Below, piece by piece: positions 1 through 13,839 of a stretch of DNA of 64,000 nucleotides (positions within the stretch are counted from its first letter, which is position 1; each line of letters opens with the position of its first letter). Both the position numbers and the translations under genes were made by a program. Origin of the DNA: Epiperipatus broadwayi (Eukaryota; Onychophora; Udeonychophora; Euonychophora; Peripatidae). A model generated the notes under the pieces. That model made no database searches. It was not told the DNA's origin and saw only the letters and a program-made list of their open reading frames with translations. The stretch is from the NCBI GenBank assembly GCA_028023455.1, contig JAQFVV010012405.1, positions 2,543,149-2,607,148 on the forward strand, read 5' to 3'.

Positions 1-1769
1 TTTTTTTTAGTTAAGTGGCAAAAATAAACCAACAACTTACAAGTAGATTATTTCTGAATACTTGATTAATAATAACAATAACAATATTGTTTATTGACAT
101 CAGCTGAAAGATAAAAATATCAATAATTTTTTTAAAAAATTTTTTGTAAAAGAGTTAATTTTAATAACTTTTTTTCTGTTAGATTTATAAAAAGCATTTT
201 GAAAATATCACATTTTTTTCTTGTTTTTAAAGTTGGTTGAAACTTGAAAATAATTCATCTTTTACTTTCAGTTTAAAACAAACAAAATATTCAGCTTTAA
301 AATTTTATTGACAATGATAAAAACTGCAAGTCTTTTACTAATGATTTTCAATATAACATTTGTTAAAAATATGATTAATTAAAGTCATAATAAGTAAATT
401 AATTGCTTGTTAGATTTGATGTTAGTTTCACAGTATATATACAATAAATTTTAGAAGTAGTGAATAATAACCAAAAGTTCAAATTAATTAATAATTTTAC
501 AATAAGGTAAAATGCATATTTATCTCCTGATGTTCTATTAACTTCCAGTAAATTTTTAATTGTAATTAGTATCATTTTTTTAAAATAATGTGAAATTAGA
601 ATTCTTTCATGACTATCATTAAATGCACAGCTTAACATGTACTGTAGAAGAGCAATATAAGGATAACTACTGGCTTCCCATTTCTTCATCCTGATAATTT
701 AATTTGAAGAAATGAAAATGAAAGTGAAAACTGATTAATTTTCTTTCCTTCCTTTTTTAATTTTAACACCCAATTTTTTTTTTTTTTGTAATTTCAACAT
801 TAACTTTATTTTTAAATCTTCTTTTATACATCTGTGTATGGTGGTATTTTTACTGGATTGTTTTCACATGAAATCCTATTGTCCAATTAAATTTAAAATA
901 CTAGAGGCAGGACATTCAGCACTAACTCAAAGGTGAACTTTTTAATTACTTTAACCTTGATTCTTCTAATTAAAGAAACTTTTAAATCATGTTTGTCTTG
1001 ACTTGTTACATAATTAACTTTAAGAAAGTTAACACTTTATTAATTAAAAATCTTTTTATTTAAAATATTTATGACTTATTTTATTAAAAATCCTTTCTTA
1101 ATATTATTATAATTATTGTTATTTAATACTGTTATAAAATTTTCTTAAAATAATTAATATTTTTATTATTTCTCCTTTTACTTTTCATACATGCACTTAA
1201 ATCTCTCACATGCTTGTGTTTCAGGAAATAATCTAATTTTAAATATAATAATTCAATAAAATAAAATTAAACTAGCTAACAAAAAAACTCTATTTTCACT
1301 CAAGGACTAAATTAAATATTATTTTTAAAGGCATTTTACTGTCAAATAAACAATACATAAAACTTTAATATATCTAATAAGCTATAACTGGCCAATATCT
1401 ATATAAATTTGTTTGGTATAACTACTTTAAAATAATAGACCCTAAGCTAATATTTACTTTAGTTTACATTGTTAAATTAAAATTCTATGCATCTCAACAA
1501 ACTAAATAATATTTTTAAAATGATTGTTAACAAGCATATTTAACTAACTGTTTTTTTTTTGATACTTGGAACATTTAACTAATAACTATTTAAACTAATT
1601 AGAACAAAGTTAACTGAGAACAAGTTTAGTTTTATTTAAGGAAAATTTATTATTATTATTATTAATTATATTTAATCCTTAGGGGGCTTAAATATATGTT
1701 TATATTTTTAACCTTGAAAATAATAATAATAATATATATATATATATCAGTAATGCTTTCAATTACATG
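1..1769. other. AT-rich non-coding sequence
   Basis: No coding frame, RNA gene or transposon could be supported here. The sequence is AT-rich with many poly-T and poly-A tracts and an (AT)n microsatellite near 1733-1747. A 96-codon minus-strand open frame at 399-689 has no recognisable motif and a composition expected of chance. Confidence 0.6.
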
Positions 1770-2268
1770 GTAATTGTGATCAGTTGTACAGTAATAGGAA
1801 GTTTAATATGTGATTTTCCATGAGCTATGTATGCCAATATTTGCTGCTTGTCTACTTACTTACTATATTACCTTTGAATCTATTTATCAATATTGCTTCC
1901 ATAATATTTCTCTTTTTATGATTAATTTTTTCATTAATATTTTTGTATCATTTACATTAAAGGTAAATTTAAAATTACAAGATTTTTCATGGTTGAAGAA
2001 TACTGATGCAATATTTAATTGATTATTTATAGTTTTTTCTTTTTATATTTTCTTTAACCATAAAATAATTTTAAATTTATTTTTGATGTAAATGATACAA
2101 AAATATTAATGGAAAAAAGAAATCATAAAAAGAGAAAAATTAAGGAAGCAATATTGATAAGTAGTTTCAAAGATAATATAATAAATAGACATGCAGCAAA
2201 TACTGACATATACAGCTCATGGAAAATCACATGATATTAAACTTCCACATTACTTTACAATTGATAAG
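1770..2268. repeat. Long imperfect foldback (inverted repeat)
   Basis: The left arm (about 1770-2015) reappears as its reverse complement in the right arm (about 2030-2268). Clear matching blocks are the outer pair ggaagtttaatat (1798) and atattaaacttcc (near 2234-2247), and the inner pair tatcatttaca (1946) and tgtaaatgata (near 2087). Arms are roughly 240 bp with scattered substitutions and small indels, around a short centre. An open frame at 1810-2022 lies wholly inside the left arm and looks incidental. No transposase or hammerhead-like core was seen, so this is a generic foldback transposon or a two-copy inversion. Confidence 0.75.
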
Positions 2269-3464
2269 AATGACTATGTAACTGAAAGTGCTAATTAAGA
2301 TATATATTTTATTAATTTTATAACTAAAAGTATTTGGGATAAAATGTTTCACTACAATTCAATAATGCTAAATTCCTACATTATAATTAGTCTTAATAGT
2401 GCAAACGTTATAATATCAAAAAACAGAAACTGTTAGTTGAAGTTATTCTCATTTGAATAACTAAAATTTTATCAACTAAAATTGATGATGAAATATCAAA
2501 TGACAGAAGGTTCCACTGGATAAAGTTTTAGGTTCTGCAGTAAACTTTGTTTTTGAGATTTAATTGATAGTTTGACACTTATAAATAAAAATGTAACAAT
2601 TTAAAATATGATTGTTTATTAAAAGATAATTGAATACTACTTATGATATTAGAATTCAACTGTTAACAATTGCACCAAATTTTGAAAGAATATTTAAAAA
2701 TAAAAAGTTATCTTTGCCATTTATCAGTTTGAATTAATAATATTTATTTTCTTGAATTAATTTGTTTTCTTTTTTTATTTTCAATGAATTATTTTTGATT
2801 TTTTGATATTTTGGTTTATTTATAATTCATAAAAATTGTCCAGGGTTCCAAAAAATATCAAAAATGAAAAGGATTTCATGATTAAAATAACCTTGGGAAT
2901 GGCTAGACTAAGTCATGGATCTAATTGGGTCTGTAGAAAACTGTAGAAAATCATACCTCCCTTATCTCTTTTATTAAATTTTTTAAACATTCATTCTATG
3001 CAGGGAGTGTTTTTTTCTTCTCAAAAATAACTTGCAAAAAAAAAAAAAAGGATCTATGCTTAGAGTTTGCAAAAGTATATTGCTATTTAATTTTTATTTA
3101 TTGATTGTGTTTAAGAATGTTCAAGCATTAAAAACCTGTAGTATATTTTGTTTAGACTAATAACAGCTTATATATGAACACATCTATGAAACTTTTTCAG
3201 TATCATTGTGTTTTATAAAAATGATCGATATCGAGGGGGAGGGGGGAGAGTTCAATCCAGACATAAAATTTCTGCTGAATTTAAAAGTAGAGAAGTGCAA
3301 TTTTACTTTTTATGTATGTTCTTAATTTAAATAAAGCAAAGTTTTGAATTATAGCTAGTGTCAAATATATTTTGCATTTGAAAAATGATTTTTTTTAATG
3401 TCATCATTATGTATTTTTAAGTCATTTTGCAGGTTTTTATATATTTCTTACTCATGCTTTGTAC
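2269..3464. other. AT-rich non-coding sequence
   Basis: Nothing supportable. A G-rich patch (gagggggaggggggagag) lies near 3233-3250. Confidence 0.55.
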
Positions 3465-3536
3465 AGTTTAGTTCAGTGGTAGAATGACCAATTCAATAAT
3501 TGAAAATTTTCAGATTGAAGTTCAAACCGCAACTTT
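3465..3536 (+). repeat. tRNA-like SINE head or tRNA pseudogene
   Basis: A box-A-like block, tagttcagtggtagaatg (3469-3486), is followed about 45 nt later by a box-B-like block, aagttcaaaccgc (3518-3530), the normal spacing of the internal RNA polymerase III promoter. A clean cloverleaf cannot be drawn, so a functional tRNA is unlikely. Related A-box sequences containing cagtggtag occur near 20950 (+) and 62150 (-), which suggests dispersed copies of one SINE family. Confidence 0.5.
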
Positions 3537-6500
3537 TTGTGTTTGAATAATCTAAATCGTTATTTGATTATTATTAATAGATCGTCTTTCTTTTTTCTTT
3601 AAGGTAATTCTGTCTCCACCCCCCCTTTTTTTTTTTTTGTAAAAAAAAATCATTTAAGCTTTATTACTTTTTCCAAAATATTTGTAATTTTTTAAAAATG
3701 AAATTAAGTAGAGCTTGTATTTAGCACAGTGACATGAGTAGTTGTTAGAAAGCTAAAAATTCCTGAATTGGTTCCAAATTGAAGAAAACGGGGAGGGGGG
3801 TAATTGTGCCTTTATGTCACTTTGATTTTTGTGAGATAGTTGACCAAAGAGCAAATGATTATTTAATAAATAAAGAAGTGAAGAAATTTTGAATTAAAGT
3901 AATATTACTAACAGAAACTAATTTTTAATTTTTTAAAATTAAAAATCACACCATAAAATATTTATAATGCTACGTATACATATTTTTAAAAAGTATCTCA
4001 TCTTTCTCTCCCCACAGTATACACTTTAACATCTGTTTAATTAATTCTCTCTTTTAGCAGAGTAAATATATATTATTAAGGTATATTACATTATTTTTTT
4101 TATTAATTTAAAAATATGTTTTATTCGTATTTTGTTAATTATTTTGAAAATGTAATACCCGTTAGGTTTTTAAATATCTCTCCGAATAAAATATCCAATA
4201 ATATTAGAAAAGACAAAAGTTTTTCTAAACTTGCTGAAGTTACAACTTTTAAATCTTGCTGACAAAATCCAGCAGAGGGAAAGACTAAATCATTCATTCA
4301 AGTTCTTGACATTAACATTCAGCTGTTATTATAATCATAACAATAAAAACCAAAGTAAAAGCTATAGGCAGGCTGCTGAGTTCTCCACAGCAGTTCAGAC
4401 TACACATGAGAAATATCAAGTTACACAACTTTACTAAAGGATGTACATACAGGCAAACCACTGTCGTGTGTCTTTAATTCACAACTAAACATACATAGTT
4501 TTTTTTTTTTAACTTGTCTTTCTTTTAATGTAAATACCTTTATAACAAAGAGCAACCTGATCTTTCATGTGAAAAAAAAAAGAATCCAAATTTTGAAATA
4601 TGAACACTACTAAATTTAAAACTTTACTGGAAACACACTTCAATACTTAATTAATATTAAGACAAACCACACTCGATAATCATGCACAATTAGAAAATTC
4701 TGAAGAAAATTAGGCTATAATTTAGCTCCATATAAGCTGGCCTACTATATAATGACTGTTTTGAAAAGTAACAAACTGGAACAGAGGACAGTCTTGAAGA
4801 TTGGATCAAGTTTCCAAGTTTTTAATTTAAAACTGAAAACCAAACGAGGGGGTCAGCTTTGTTGGGAAAACAAAGCCTCCAAATGACAGAAACAAATCAA
4901 GAGTTGTAATGAAGGCCACCTACATACTGTCAGAAAAGCAAACTATTAAAAGAACAGCAAGATAAAGACAAAAAAATCTTTTTTCATTTAAATATATAAC
5001 TTATCGGCACACTTTTTAATTTCAACTCATTAGAGTGAGATCAAAGAAAACTAATGAACTCCTCAATGTTTAATTTAAATGGGAACTCCTCAATGTTTAA
5101 TTTAAATGGGAATGTTGCTTTTAAATAATTTAGCATAATATTTATAGATAATTTGCACATTGTTTTTTCTGTCAGTAAAATTTTTATTTATGCATTTGTA
5201 TCTATTACAGAGAAATATATTTGTCACGTATAATAATTTTTTTTTAAGAATAGAAATATGCAAAACGTTAAATGAGAATAAGAAAAGAATATATATTTAT
5301 ATAGTTATTGGATTTTGACCGTTTTCTACTAAAATATTAAATAGTTATTCATTATGATGCAGCATGATTCACATCCCAAGCAATGTGAATTTCTGTAAGT
5401 GTATCAGCACACATTACAGTTTTATATTTAGAAATACTACTACAATATTTGATTTTAAGGATTGAAGAACTGATTTAGTACATATAATTAAAGCGGGAAG
5501 GGAAATGTATTTTGGGTTTCAAACCCAGTTTTAGATGCAGCAAATTTTGAGCATGTCTGGATCATGAGTTATGATATGAAAGGAGTAGTAGATTTTTTTT
5601 TTTTACCTTAATTCACAATGAAATAATACAATAATATTAAATGTTTTAAATTGGGCAAAACTACTATTGAAACATTTGAAATAATTTAAACTGTGTACAA
5701 CATTAAAGTCATAAGTTCCAAGAATGTTTTCAAATGGTTTGCAAGATTTCCTGATAGCAAGGGGGCATATTTAAAAGAAATGTACTATCATAAACATTGG
5801 GTTTATTATTGGATTACTAATTAAAGTATTCTCGCGATGATAATGAACTTTGTTAGTAGTGAAAAAAGGATCTCCATGCAGCTGTTGAAAGTTTTGAACA
5901 TGAAAATCTTTTTCAATGTATTGTACATCTCATAGAAAAAATAAACTACATCTGTTATGTAGTTATGTAATAGAATAAAAACAAAATTCACATCCACTAT
6001 AGATATTTTTTGAAAGTGATTTGTTTTTCAAAACTGGAAGAAGCATTTATAGTGCAGTTAGAAGGTATTTGATTTGCTTTAATTTATAGAATGGTACATC
6101 CCTTTATGATAGTCAAATGAAAATTCTCAAACTGCTTTTTGTCATTCATGATAAAGTTCATAGTGGCACTGCTTTATTACATACTTAGCTTTTTACACTT
6201 TGGATTGCTTTGTTATCCATAGCTAGTTGAAGTTCACATTTTTACTTATGTAAATCACACCATACTTTAATTATAATTTTGATCATTAGATGGAAGCTGT
6301 TATATTGTAGAAAAATCTATATTGGGTAGCAAAGATTAATATAGTTAGGAAAGACAGTTACTTTAATGTGGGTTTAAAGAGAAAAAGAATAATCATTTTT
6401 ATTAAAAATATTATATATTATATGTAATATTTAAGAAATAAATAAAGATTATGTTTAAATTGTTTATTTGCATAATTTGAAATTGTATGTATACTTTATT

Positions 6501-9060
6501 CAGAAATTATTTCCAAAGATATATATATAGAAATTGTTAAATTTCAAAATTATTTTTCTACAAACACACACAAAGATATTCTTTTATTGGAACATTATAT
6601 ATGTTGAAAAAATTTTTTTTTGACAAAGTTAAAGCAATGAAATCCACATAATTAATGAAAGTAGTATGTACTAAGACAAAGTGCCTAGCACATTAGCACC
6701 AGAATATTGAGTATTGGCAGTATAGCCTTAAATTACAGATTGTTAAGTGTAATTATATAAGTTTTTTTTCTTTAACAAAGAGGAAAAAGTTTTGGATACA
6801 TTAAGTTGAAATCTTGCTGATTGTCAGTCTTATATTGGTGACAGAAAATATCTGGATTTAGGCAACTTATATATAGGAATAGTTTTGTGATTTTTTATTT
6901 TATTTGTAGTACTAATCATTTTTGTTATAGATTATAATATACAAGCTAATCATTTCGGATTATATTGGCTTTTATTACGGAGCAAAGCAAATAAGAACTT
7001 AAGCACTTGACATTTTGTTTTCATTTTTCAATGATTAAATCTATTTAGACATTAATTTTATTTAGATGGCAGGTCTACTGGAAAACTAAAAAAAAAGAAA
7101 GAAGATAAGCTTCTATATTGAGGTTTTCTTTCAGTTGAATAAGTCAACCAGTGGAATTGTAAATGCCTATTAAAATATGTCTAATATTATTGAAATATTC
7201 ACTTTAATTTGAAATATATAGATCTTATCATCCACAATCTATATAGAGTGGGACAGAATATTGCAAGAAACAATTCTGTGATTTTGCTTTACTTGTAATT
7301 AATAATTCTACATAAGCAGCAAACAAATACTGACATAAATTATGAGTCTTATAGAGTGCTCTATTATGAAAAAAGAAACTGAGAAATATATCCAGTTTTC
7401 AATTGAATATTATGGGATCTGAAGTTTTTGCTCATTGCAAATTAAAATGTGGGTGATGAAATAGAAGCTAATTAAACATAAGTTATAGATAGGTCTACTC
7501 ATGGAAGTTAAAGGGATCTTAAAATAAATTTTAGCTACTCCATAATTTGTTAATTTATGTTATTGACTTAAAAAGCTATTTTATGAACAAAAAACTGTGG
7601 CAGCATTTATTTGTAACTTTGGATATCATGATATATGATAAAAGCAACAATCATTTTTTTTTTGCTATTTTTTCCCTAAGGATTATCTGTGGAAAAAAAA
7701 AAAAGAGGATTTTTTTTAAATATTAACTATAATTCTTGTATTGTAGAATATAATGCAGGTGTATTTTACTTATCACAATGTGTGATATTTATATTATAAG
7801 CAGCTAAAGAAATGATTTAGTAAGTGCACAATAGATTGAATAAGCTAGACATAGCACAAAAACTATATTATTGCAAATATGTAAACAGTTTAGTTGATGT
7901 TAAATTTTAGATAGCCTATGAGGATTATTCTTTTTAGTAATATAGATGTTTAAATTATACATAGATATACAAATATTAATGATTTAAAGTTATAGGTACT
8001 GGGACAATTTTAATCTGCAGACTTTGCAAAAGGAGTATACTAACATTGAGGTCAGAATGGATATCGTAGTTGGTAGCAAGAATGAAAGAATACCAGGTAT
8101 AGAAAAGATGCTTATCTATGCAAAATTAATCACAGACTTGATACGATTTGACAGTAGTAGTATTTTGGTTGGCAAGCCAAAATAAGAAACTAGCTTAGTG
8201 AATCCAAATGAAAGATGGATTTTGACATAGTCAGTATATTTGGTGATTCTATACTTCATCTTGATGACGTATAATTATGAAGCTGAAAATAATTGTTTTT
8301 GATTTTTAAGTAAATGTGTGATCAAGTGAATGTTCTTTTTATTTCTTTCTACTAATAGGGTAATGGCGCTTTCTGTTTAAATTAAGATAATTTTTAAAGA
8401 AACAAAATATCAAAAATTAAATTGTCAGACAAAGCAGATGTCTTCTGTTTTATTCATCCTTTTGTTTGTTTAGTAAAAAAAAAAATTGTATGTAAAGTAA
8501 ATTATTATTATTCATTGCTAAATAGAACTATAATTATTTATAGATAATGAAGTATCATTAAAAACTATAACGTATTATTAAAACTATAACGTATTTTCTG
8601 AACTAATATAGTGTATTATAATTTCATTGCTGATACAATCCTTCCTAAAGGAATTATCTCACTCATGAACTTTTTTTTCTTTCAATTTTATCCAAAAAAG
8701 AAAAAGAAAAACGTTTTGTTTCAACATATATGACCTTTCATAAAAGTAATTTGGTTGTGTGAATGTGTGTGTTTGTAAAATTAAAAATATTTATAACAAC
8801 AAAATAAAAGTAATAAATAATTTAAATGTTATAAATAATAAAAGAATAAAAATTGATAGATATTCTTACAACTTTACCAATAAAAAAAAAAAACTATGAT
8901 TATCGCCATAGATCTCAAATTACATATAAAAACAATTTAAATTTAAACATGAACCTTATTTATTTATTAAACATTATGTACTGCAATGGTACAGAAATAG
9001 TATCAAAGATAAAATGTATAAAAGCAAAATAGGGACAAATTCTTAAAAATATCAATGTCT
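3537..9060. other. AT-rich non-coding sequence
   Basis: No gene or element could be supported over about 5.5 kb apart from a two-copy 27-bp tandem repeat near 5057-5110. Short open frames, such as 4231-4437, have no recognisable motif. It may hold introns or decayed repeats that cannot be recognised by eye. Confidence 0.5.
5057..5112. repeat. 27-bp tandem duplication
   Basis: Two adjacent, essentially identical copies of a 27-bp unit beginning gaactcctcaatg and ending ttaaatgg. Confidence 0.9.
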
Positions 9061-10462
9061 GTCATCATATGCTGGCACATAATTTTGGAATCCTAGAGAA
9101 TTGGTGGCGTTTATTTTTATAATACAGCCAAAATAATAGAATCACTTATAGATCATGTAGGATTCGGTGGATTTGCTATCACATTTTCATTTGACTGCAC
9201 ATGGCTATTAAAATCACTAATGTTTACCCCCAGTATAAGCTTGTCTTATTAGATATGGTGGAGTTATATGGTTCAATAGCACATTTGCAATCCATAGACA
9301 TAATCTACACACATTGGTTGAAGCAGGCTTAGATATTAACAGAACCAACATTATTGTTGACACTTTTAGATGAATGGATGGATGGTGACATCACAGTCTC
9401 TGTTCAATGGTAGATTTTACAATGGAACATGGATAGCCCATGAGATTGCCACTAAGTGGTGTGGTTTATAGCATTGTACTAAACAAATTAGAAAAAGCAG
9501 TCATTTTCAGACACTTTGCCACAGCTATCTCACCTCTATACAAACACTACATTGATGATGTGCTCATTTGTGTTGAAGATAAAACTATCATTAAAATTCA
9601 GGATGAGTTGAACCAGTTATTCTCCTTGGTCTGGACAATAGAGCATGAAAATACATCAAAAGGAATAAAATTCCTGGATATGTACATCCTCCAGTATGGA
9701 AATAAACTTTAAAATGATCATCAAACCCATCAATGTTCGTGATGTTATTCACCCACATTCACATACTCCCATCTCACACAAATTAGCTGGTTTTAAGTGT
9801 TTTCTCCTCAGAAATCATGCAAGTTTGAGGTAGACAGGAGAAATAACATCAAAAACTACATTAATGACTTAATTAAAGTAGAGTATGATTACAATTATTT
9901 AACAAAAGCTCTTAAAAAATTCTATTCTTCAACAAACACCAGATCTCTGAACCACAACAGTACTGATGTATGGATTAGCCTTTTGTACCAAGTGCATTAC
10001 AAAAGTTAAAAACAATTTGCTTAGATGAATTTAATATTAGCTTCAGGACCCCTCCTAATCTCAATCACTTATTAAATATGACTAAAGACAAATTACCTCT
10101 GGACCTGCCTCTCCAAATAATTTACAAAATTTACTGTTATGAACCTACTTGCAATGCAATGTACTATGGTACACTCTATTAGCCCAACACAATTATATAT
10201 ATAAATGTGCTAGACAGACTTAACATAAAGTCATTATTTTTAGAGCATGAGGTCAACTCGGGCCACAATTTTGATACACTTAACATTAAAGTGGTTTGTG
10301 CTAAGCGCAATGATCAAAAGAATGTACAAAGGGTTGGGGTTTATTGCAAACAACACTCATGTCATAAATAAAAGTTTCATACATTGCACTATCATACGAG
10401 TGGTGTATGTAAATTTACAAACTTGCATATTAAATAATCCAAATGTTTGTTCTTCCACTTAA
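9061..10462 (+). pseudogene. Decayed Penelope-like retroelement (RT plus GIY-YIG endonuclease)
   Basis: A broken PLE polyprotein can be followed across three frames. KLVLLDMVELYGSI (about 9237-9278) matches the RT block with the first catalytic Asp. MRLPLSGVVYSIVLNKLEKA (9440-9499) corresponds to the block before the active site. YIDDVLI (about 9548-9568) is the catalytic YxDD box, with both aspartates kept. GIKFLDMYI (about 9664-9690) is the following block. A lysine-rich thumb-like segment is open at 9797-10009. Downstream, YCYEPTCNAMYYGT (about 10131-10172) and HEVNSGHNFD (about 10246-10275) fit the GIY-YIG endonuclease with its Cys pair and later His residues, as in endonuclease-bearing PLEs. 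In-frame stops and frameshifts make it non-functional. The N-terminus is not recognisable and no terminal repeats were identified. Two open frames inside it, 90 and 70 codons long, are intact pieces of this pseudogene. Confidence 0.85.
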
Positions 10463-12139
10463 CCTGTGTTCATGCTATGAATATGACTGGCCAGGTTAAA
10501 AGCAGTTATAAACTGTAAAATTGTTACAATTGTTTAATCTTTTCTGTGTAGTGGACTTTCTTTATTTATTGAATTATAACAATATAAACATCTAAATGCT
10601 TTGATACACAGACTCAAGCTGACTACATTGTTAAACATATCCTCACCTGTGATGATTAAACCAAGTACTTTTTATATTTAAACCATTAATGACAGACTTA
10701 TAAAGCACTGGTTATTTTTCATCATCTCTCCAAGGGAATAAAATCAACATTTAAAACAGATCTAATTTTTCAAGAATAGATTCTACTATAACCTTGAGCA
10801 ACATATCTTTGGTTTAGAGGGATACCCTGCAGACCCCTGTTTAAATTCTACTTAGGTTTTATTAATATTCATTTTATAAATTTTAACTTTTGAAAGTAAA
10901 CATTTTATACTAAATTTATTAAATTAATTTAACAGTTATCTTATTATTATGGAATGGCAGACTGAGAATTGAATGGAAATAGGTTAAATCTAAATTTAGC
11001 AAGTGTTTTATTAAGTCAATGTACATTGCATAACAATTGGAATTATCTAATAATTGATTAAAATACCATATTGATCAGGTTTTCATAAGGATATCAAAGC
11101 ATTATCCTGTCTATTATTTCATTCTCTCTCCTTTAGATATGGGAATATTTTTTGCTAATATCAAGTTTTTTAGCACTATGCATGATTGATGGTAGTATGT
11201 TAGCATCTGTAATATTCTCCAGCAATAATGATAGATATAAATCAGAGTTTCTACAGTAAAAAAATCCTAAATAATATATTAAAATGTTATGTCAAATTAA
11301 TCTTAAAACATTACATCAATTAGATATTAAAATATTAACCATTTGACTTTTGCAACCTTTATATATTTGAGAATAAATAAAGTAAAATAACATTTTATAT
11401 GATTTTTTCTTATTAAATACACTTGAAAATGGGAGAAGAGTAACATTTGCTGACAAAATCAGTAGATTTAATTTTATATACATAAATAGTAAAAGAAAGA
11501 AAAGAAAGTAGTATTTATTTATTAAGAAGTTTCCCAAGTGAATGAAAAATATTTTTTTTTATCAATATCTATTTTTTGTTAAATAAGTACAAAGTAACAT
11601 TAATTTTTCTGATACCCTTTTATTAACAATTATGAACTTGAATATCTTTTCATCTTGTAGGAATTTCTATCAGGCACAATCTGCAGTTTATTTAAGTTGA
11701 AGCCTTGAATACATTTGGCAGGCAGCTCTCATTGGCCATCATGAATGAAAATGATTTTGTAGGTTTATAATTTTTTTTGATCATTAGTACACATTTCTGC
11801 AACTGAGCCAATAATCTTTGGACTAAGTCAACATATTTCTGTAGGATAGGCAATAGAATATTTTTACACTTCACGATAATGCTGGGATGGGAAGTGATTT
11901 TTTGTTGGCCTTAATACAATGGATGATGAAAAAGATAGATACATCTTTTGTGCAACTAGCCAGACATGAATCAATCTAGAATTAAAAGTGTAGTTAGTCA
12001 TTGCTTTCATGGATTATACTTAAAAAAAAAAATACAATCTGCACTATGTCTAACTTAAATATATAGAAAGATGCATTGTATCAAATAGCTGTTAACAGTA
12101 TAGGAATTATACTTAATATATTGTAATGGTCAGAATTGT
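10463..12139. other. AT-rich non-coding sequence
   Basis: No feature could be supported. The first few hundred bases may hold the 3' part of the adjacent PLE. Short minus-strand open frames at 11316-11537 and 11692-11874 show no motif. Confidence 0.5.
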
Positions 12140-12400
12140 GTGATCAGGCAACAAGATTCAGAGACCTAGCAAAAGTACTTCAAACCCAGCATGTTCAGGA
12201 TATGGTAGTCACAGAACAGTACTAAGCTTTAACCTATTTGCCAGTGCTCCAAAACCTCCACTATCTGACCAACACTCCTGATGCTACTAATGGCAAATGT
12301 TTTTCTTCGGTCCCAGTGGTCAGGGTAAAACAAGGACTTTATAGATTCAAACTCAGCCTGTCATGCACTAGAATTATTAAATTAATTTAAGATACTCCCC
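12140..12400 (+). pseudogene. LINE reverse-transcriptase fragment
   Basis: A less AT-rich island translates, around 12287-12345, to NGKCFSSVPVVRVKQGLY. This resembles the LINE reverse-transcriptase block in which a phenylalanine-containing lead is followed by GVKQGCVL. The preceding residues (PVLQNLHYLTNTPDATNGK) could be the upstream helix. Only about 80 codons are traceable, with frame damage and no YADD box in range. It is a short 5'- and 3'-truncated remnant; the LINE clade cannot be assigned. The call rests on a single motif. Confidence 0.45.
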
Positions 12401-12509
12401 ATCCCCATCAGAACATAATACTTTGATACATCTCAGAATATTATTTTATATATTTCATAAGTTTTGAAGATACACATAGATTATTTAATTAAGTGTGGAT
12501 ATAGTTGTG

Positions 12510-13230
12510 TGGATGTGGCGAACCAGGGAATGACATGACAACTGTATAGATATACTTGATTTATTAACACAAATTCAGCAAAAGATAGAAATAATAACAA
12601 TGTTTGGATCTTATTATGATCCATGTATAGGCATTACATATGAACCAGAAATTAATAATTACAACAATATTGAAATATCAGTTATACTGTGTGTGAGCAT
12701 TACAAAAGAATTATCTATTGATTATGGTAACAGTATTTGTGTATCAGTAGGATAAATGTATGATTATTACAAAGAAATCACACGTCAATAATGACAACAA
12801 CAGTTCTGAAACAGAAATAATAATTACAACAATAATTAAACATCAGTATTAGATGTGTGTGTGTATTACAAAAAAACTATCAGTTGATAATGTGAATAAC
12901 ACTTGTGTATCACTATGGTAATTGTGTAAGCATTACAATGAAATCACATGTCAATAATAACAACAGAAGTTATGAACCAGAAATAATAATTACAATAATA
13001 TTTAAACATCAGTATTAGATGTGTGTGAGCATTACAATGAAGTCATACTATCAATAATGACAACAATTATGAATCAGTATGATACTGTATGGGTATTACA
13101 AATTAACCAGAAATAATAATTACAACAAATAGTAAATATCAGTATCAGAAATAATAATTACAACAATAGTAAATATCAGTATTATACCGAGTGTGAGCAT
13201 AAAAAACTTATATGTTGATAATGATAACCT
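12510..13230. repeat. Degenerate tandem-repeat array
   Basis: At least four imperfect copies of a unit of variable length (about 60-190 bp) occur. Recurring blocks are agaaataataattacaac, acatcagtattagatg, gtgtgagcattacaa and atgtcaataatgacaacaa. Copies recur near 12650, 12810, 12980, 13110 and 13145, with internal deletions. A run at 12520-12540 (tggcgaaccagggaatgac) precedes the array and could be the edge of a decayed LTR, which is unproven. Confidence 0.75.
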
Positions 13231-13487
13231 TTGATCAAGAAATATGCCACTATAAAATTTTAATATGCCAATTGTCAAGAGTAAACACAATACCTGGTTA
13301 TATTAAGTTAGAGGCCAGAAATATATATATATAACAAATTCATGTGCATGTTCACATACATAGGGGAAGCTAAGTATATATTTTTATTATTATATTTACT
13401 TTTAGTATTCCCAGCAGGAGTTATGGACCAAAGCATAATTCTAGCTTCCTTTATTATTAACAGTATATGATAAATATGGTTTATCTA

Positions 13488-13832
13488 TCCCACACAGCAT
13501 TACTAACAGGCATGATCAAAAAATCTCATTACAGAAGACAGTGGTATCTGGGTTTGAATCCTAACCCAGCTATATTATTATTGGCATTGGCTAGATGGCC
13601 AATCTCCAGATTGAGCAATAAAATATATAGATATGTTCCTATGAAAACACATTCGCAGTCAGCATGACATGTGTAAGAATGGGAGCCTGGGCTATGAATC
13701 CCTATCGTCATAGAGTACCCATTTATTGGCTCAAAAACACGGCTATCTCCAGGACCGGTAAAATATCCATCTGGCAGCTTGCATAGCATTACTCGACATA
13801 TATTCATTATTAAAAGCCACATCGGCACAGAT
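13488..13832 (+). repeat. Two adjacent SINE-like units
   Basis: Two diverged direct copies are recognisable. tatctgggtttgaatcctaa (13546-13565) parallels gagcctgggctatgaatccc (near 13684-13703), and ggccaatctccagattgagc (near 13596) parallels ggctatctccaggacc (near 13741). The gggtttgaatcc block is a good pol III box B; the matching A box about 50 nt upstream is weak. The region has more G+C than its flanks. Overlapping open frames on both strands (13467-13667 and 13529-13828) have no homology I recognise. Confidence 0.4.
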
Positions 13833-13839
13833 CATTCTA

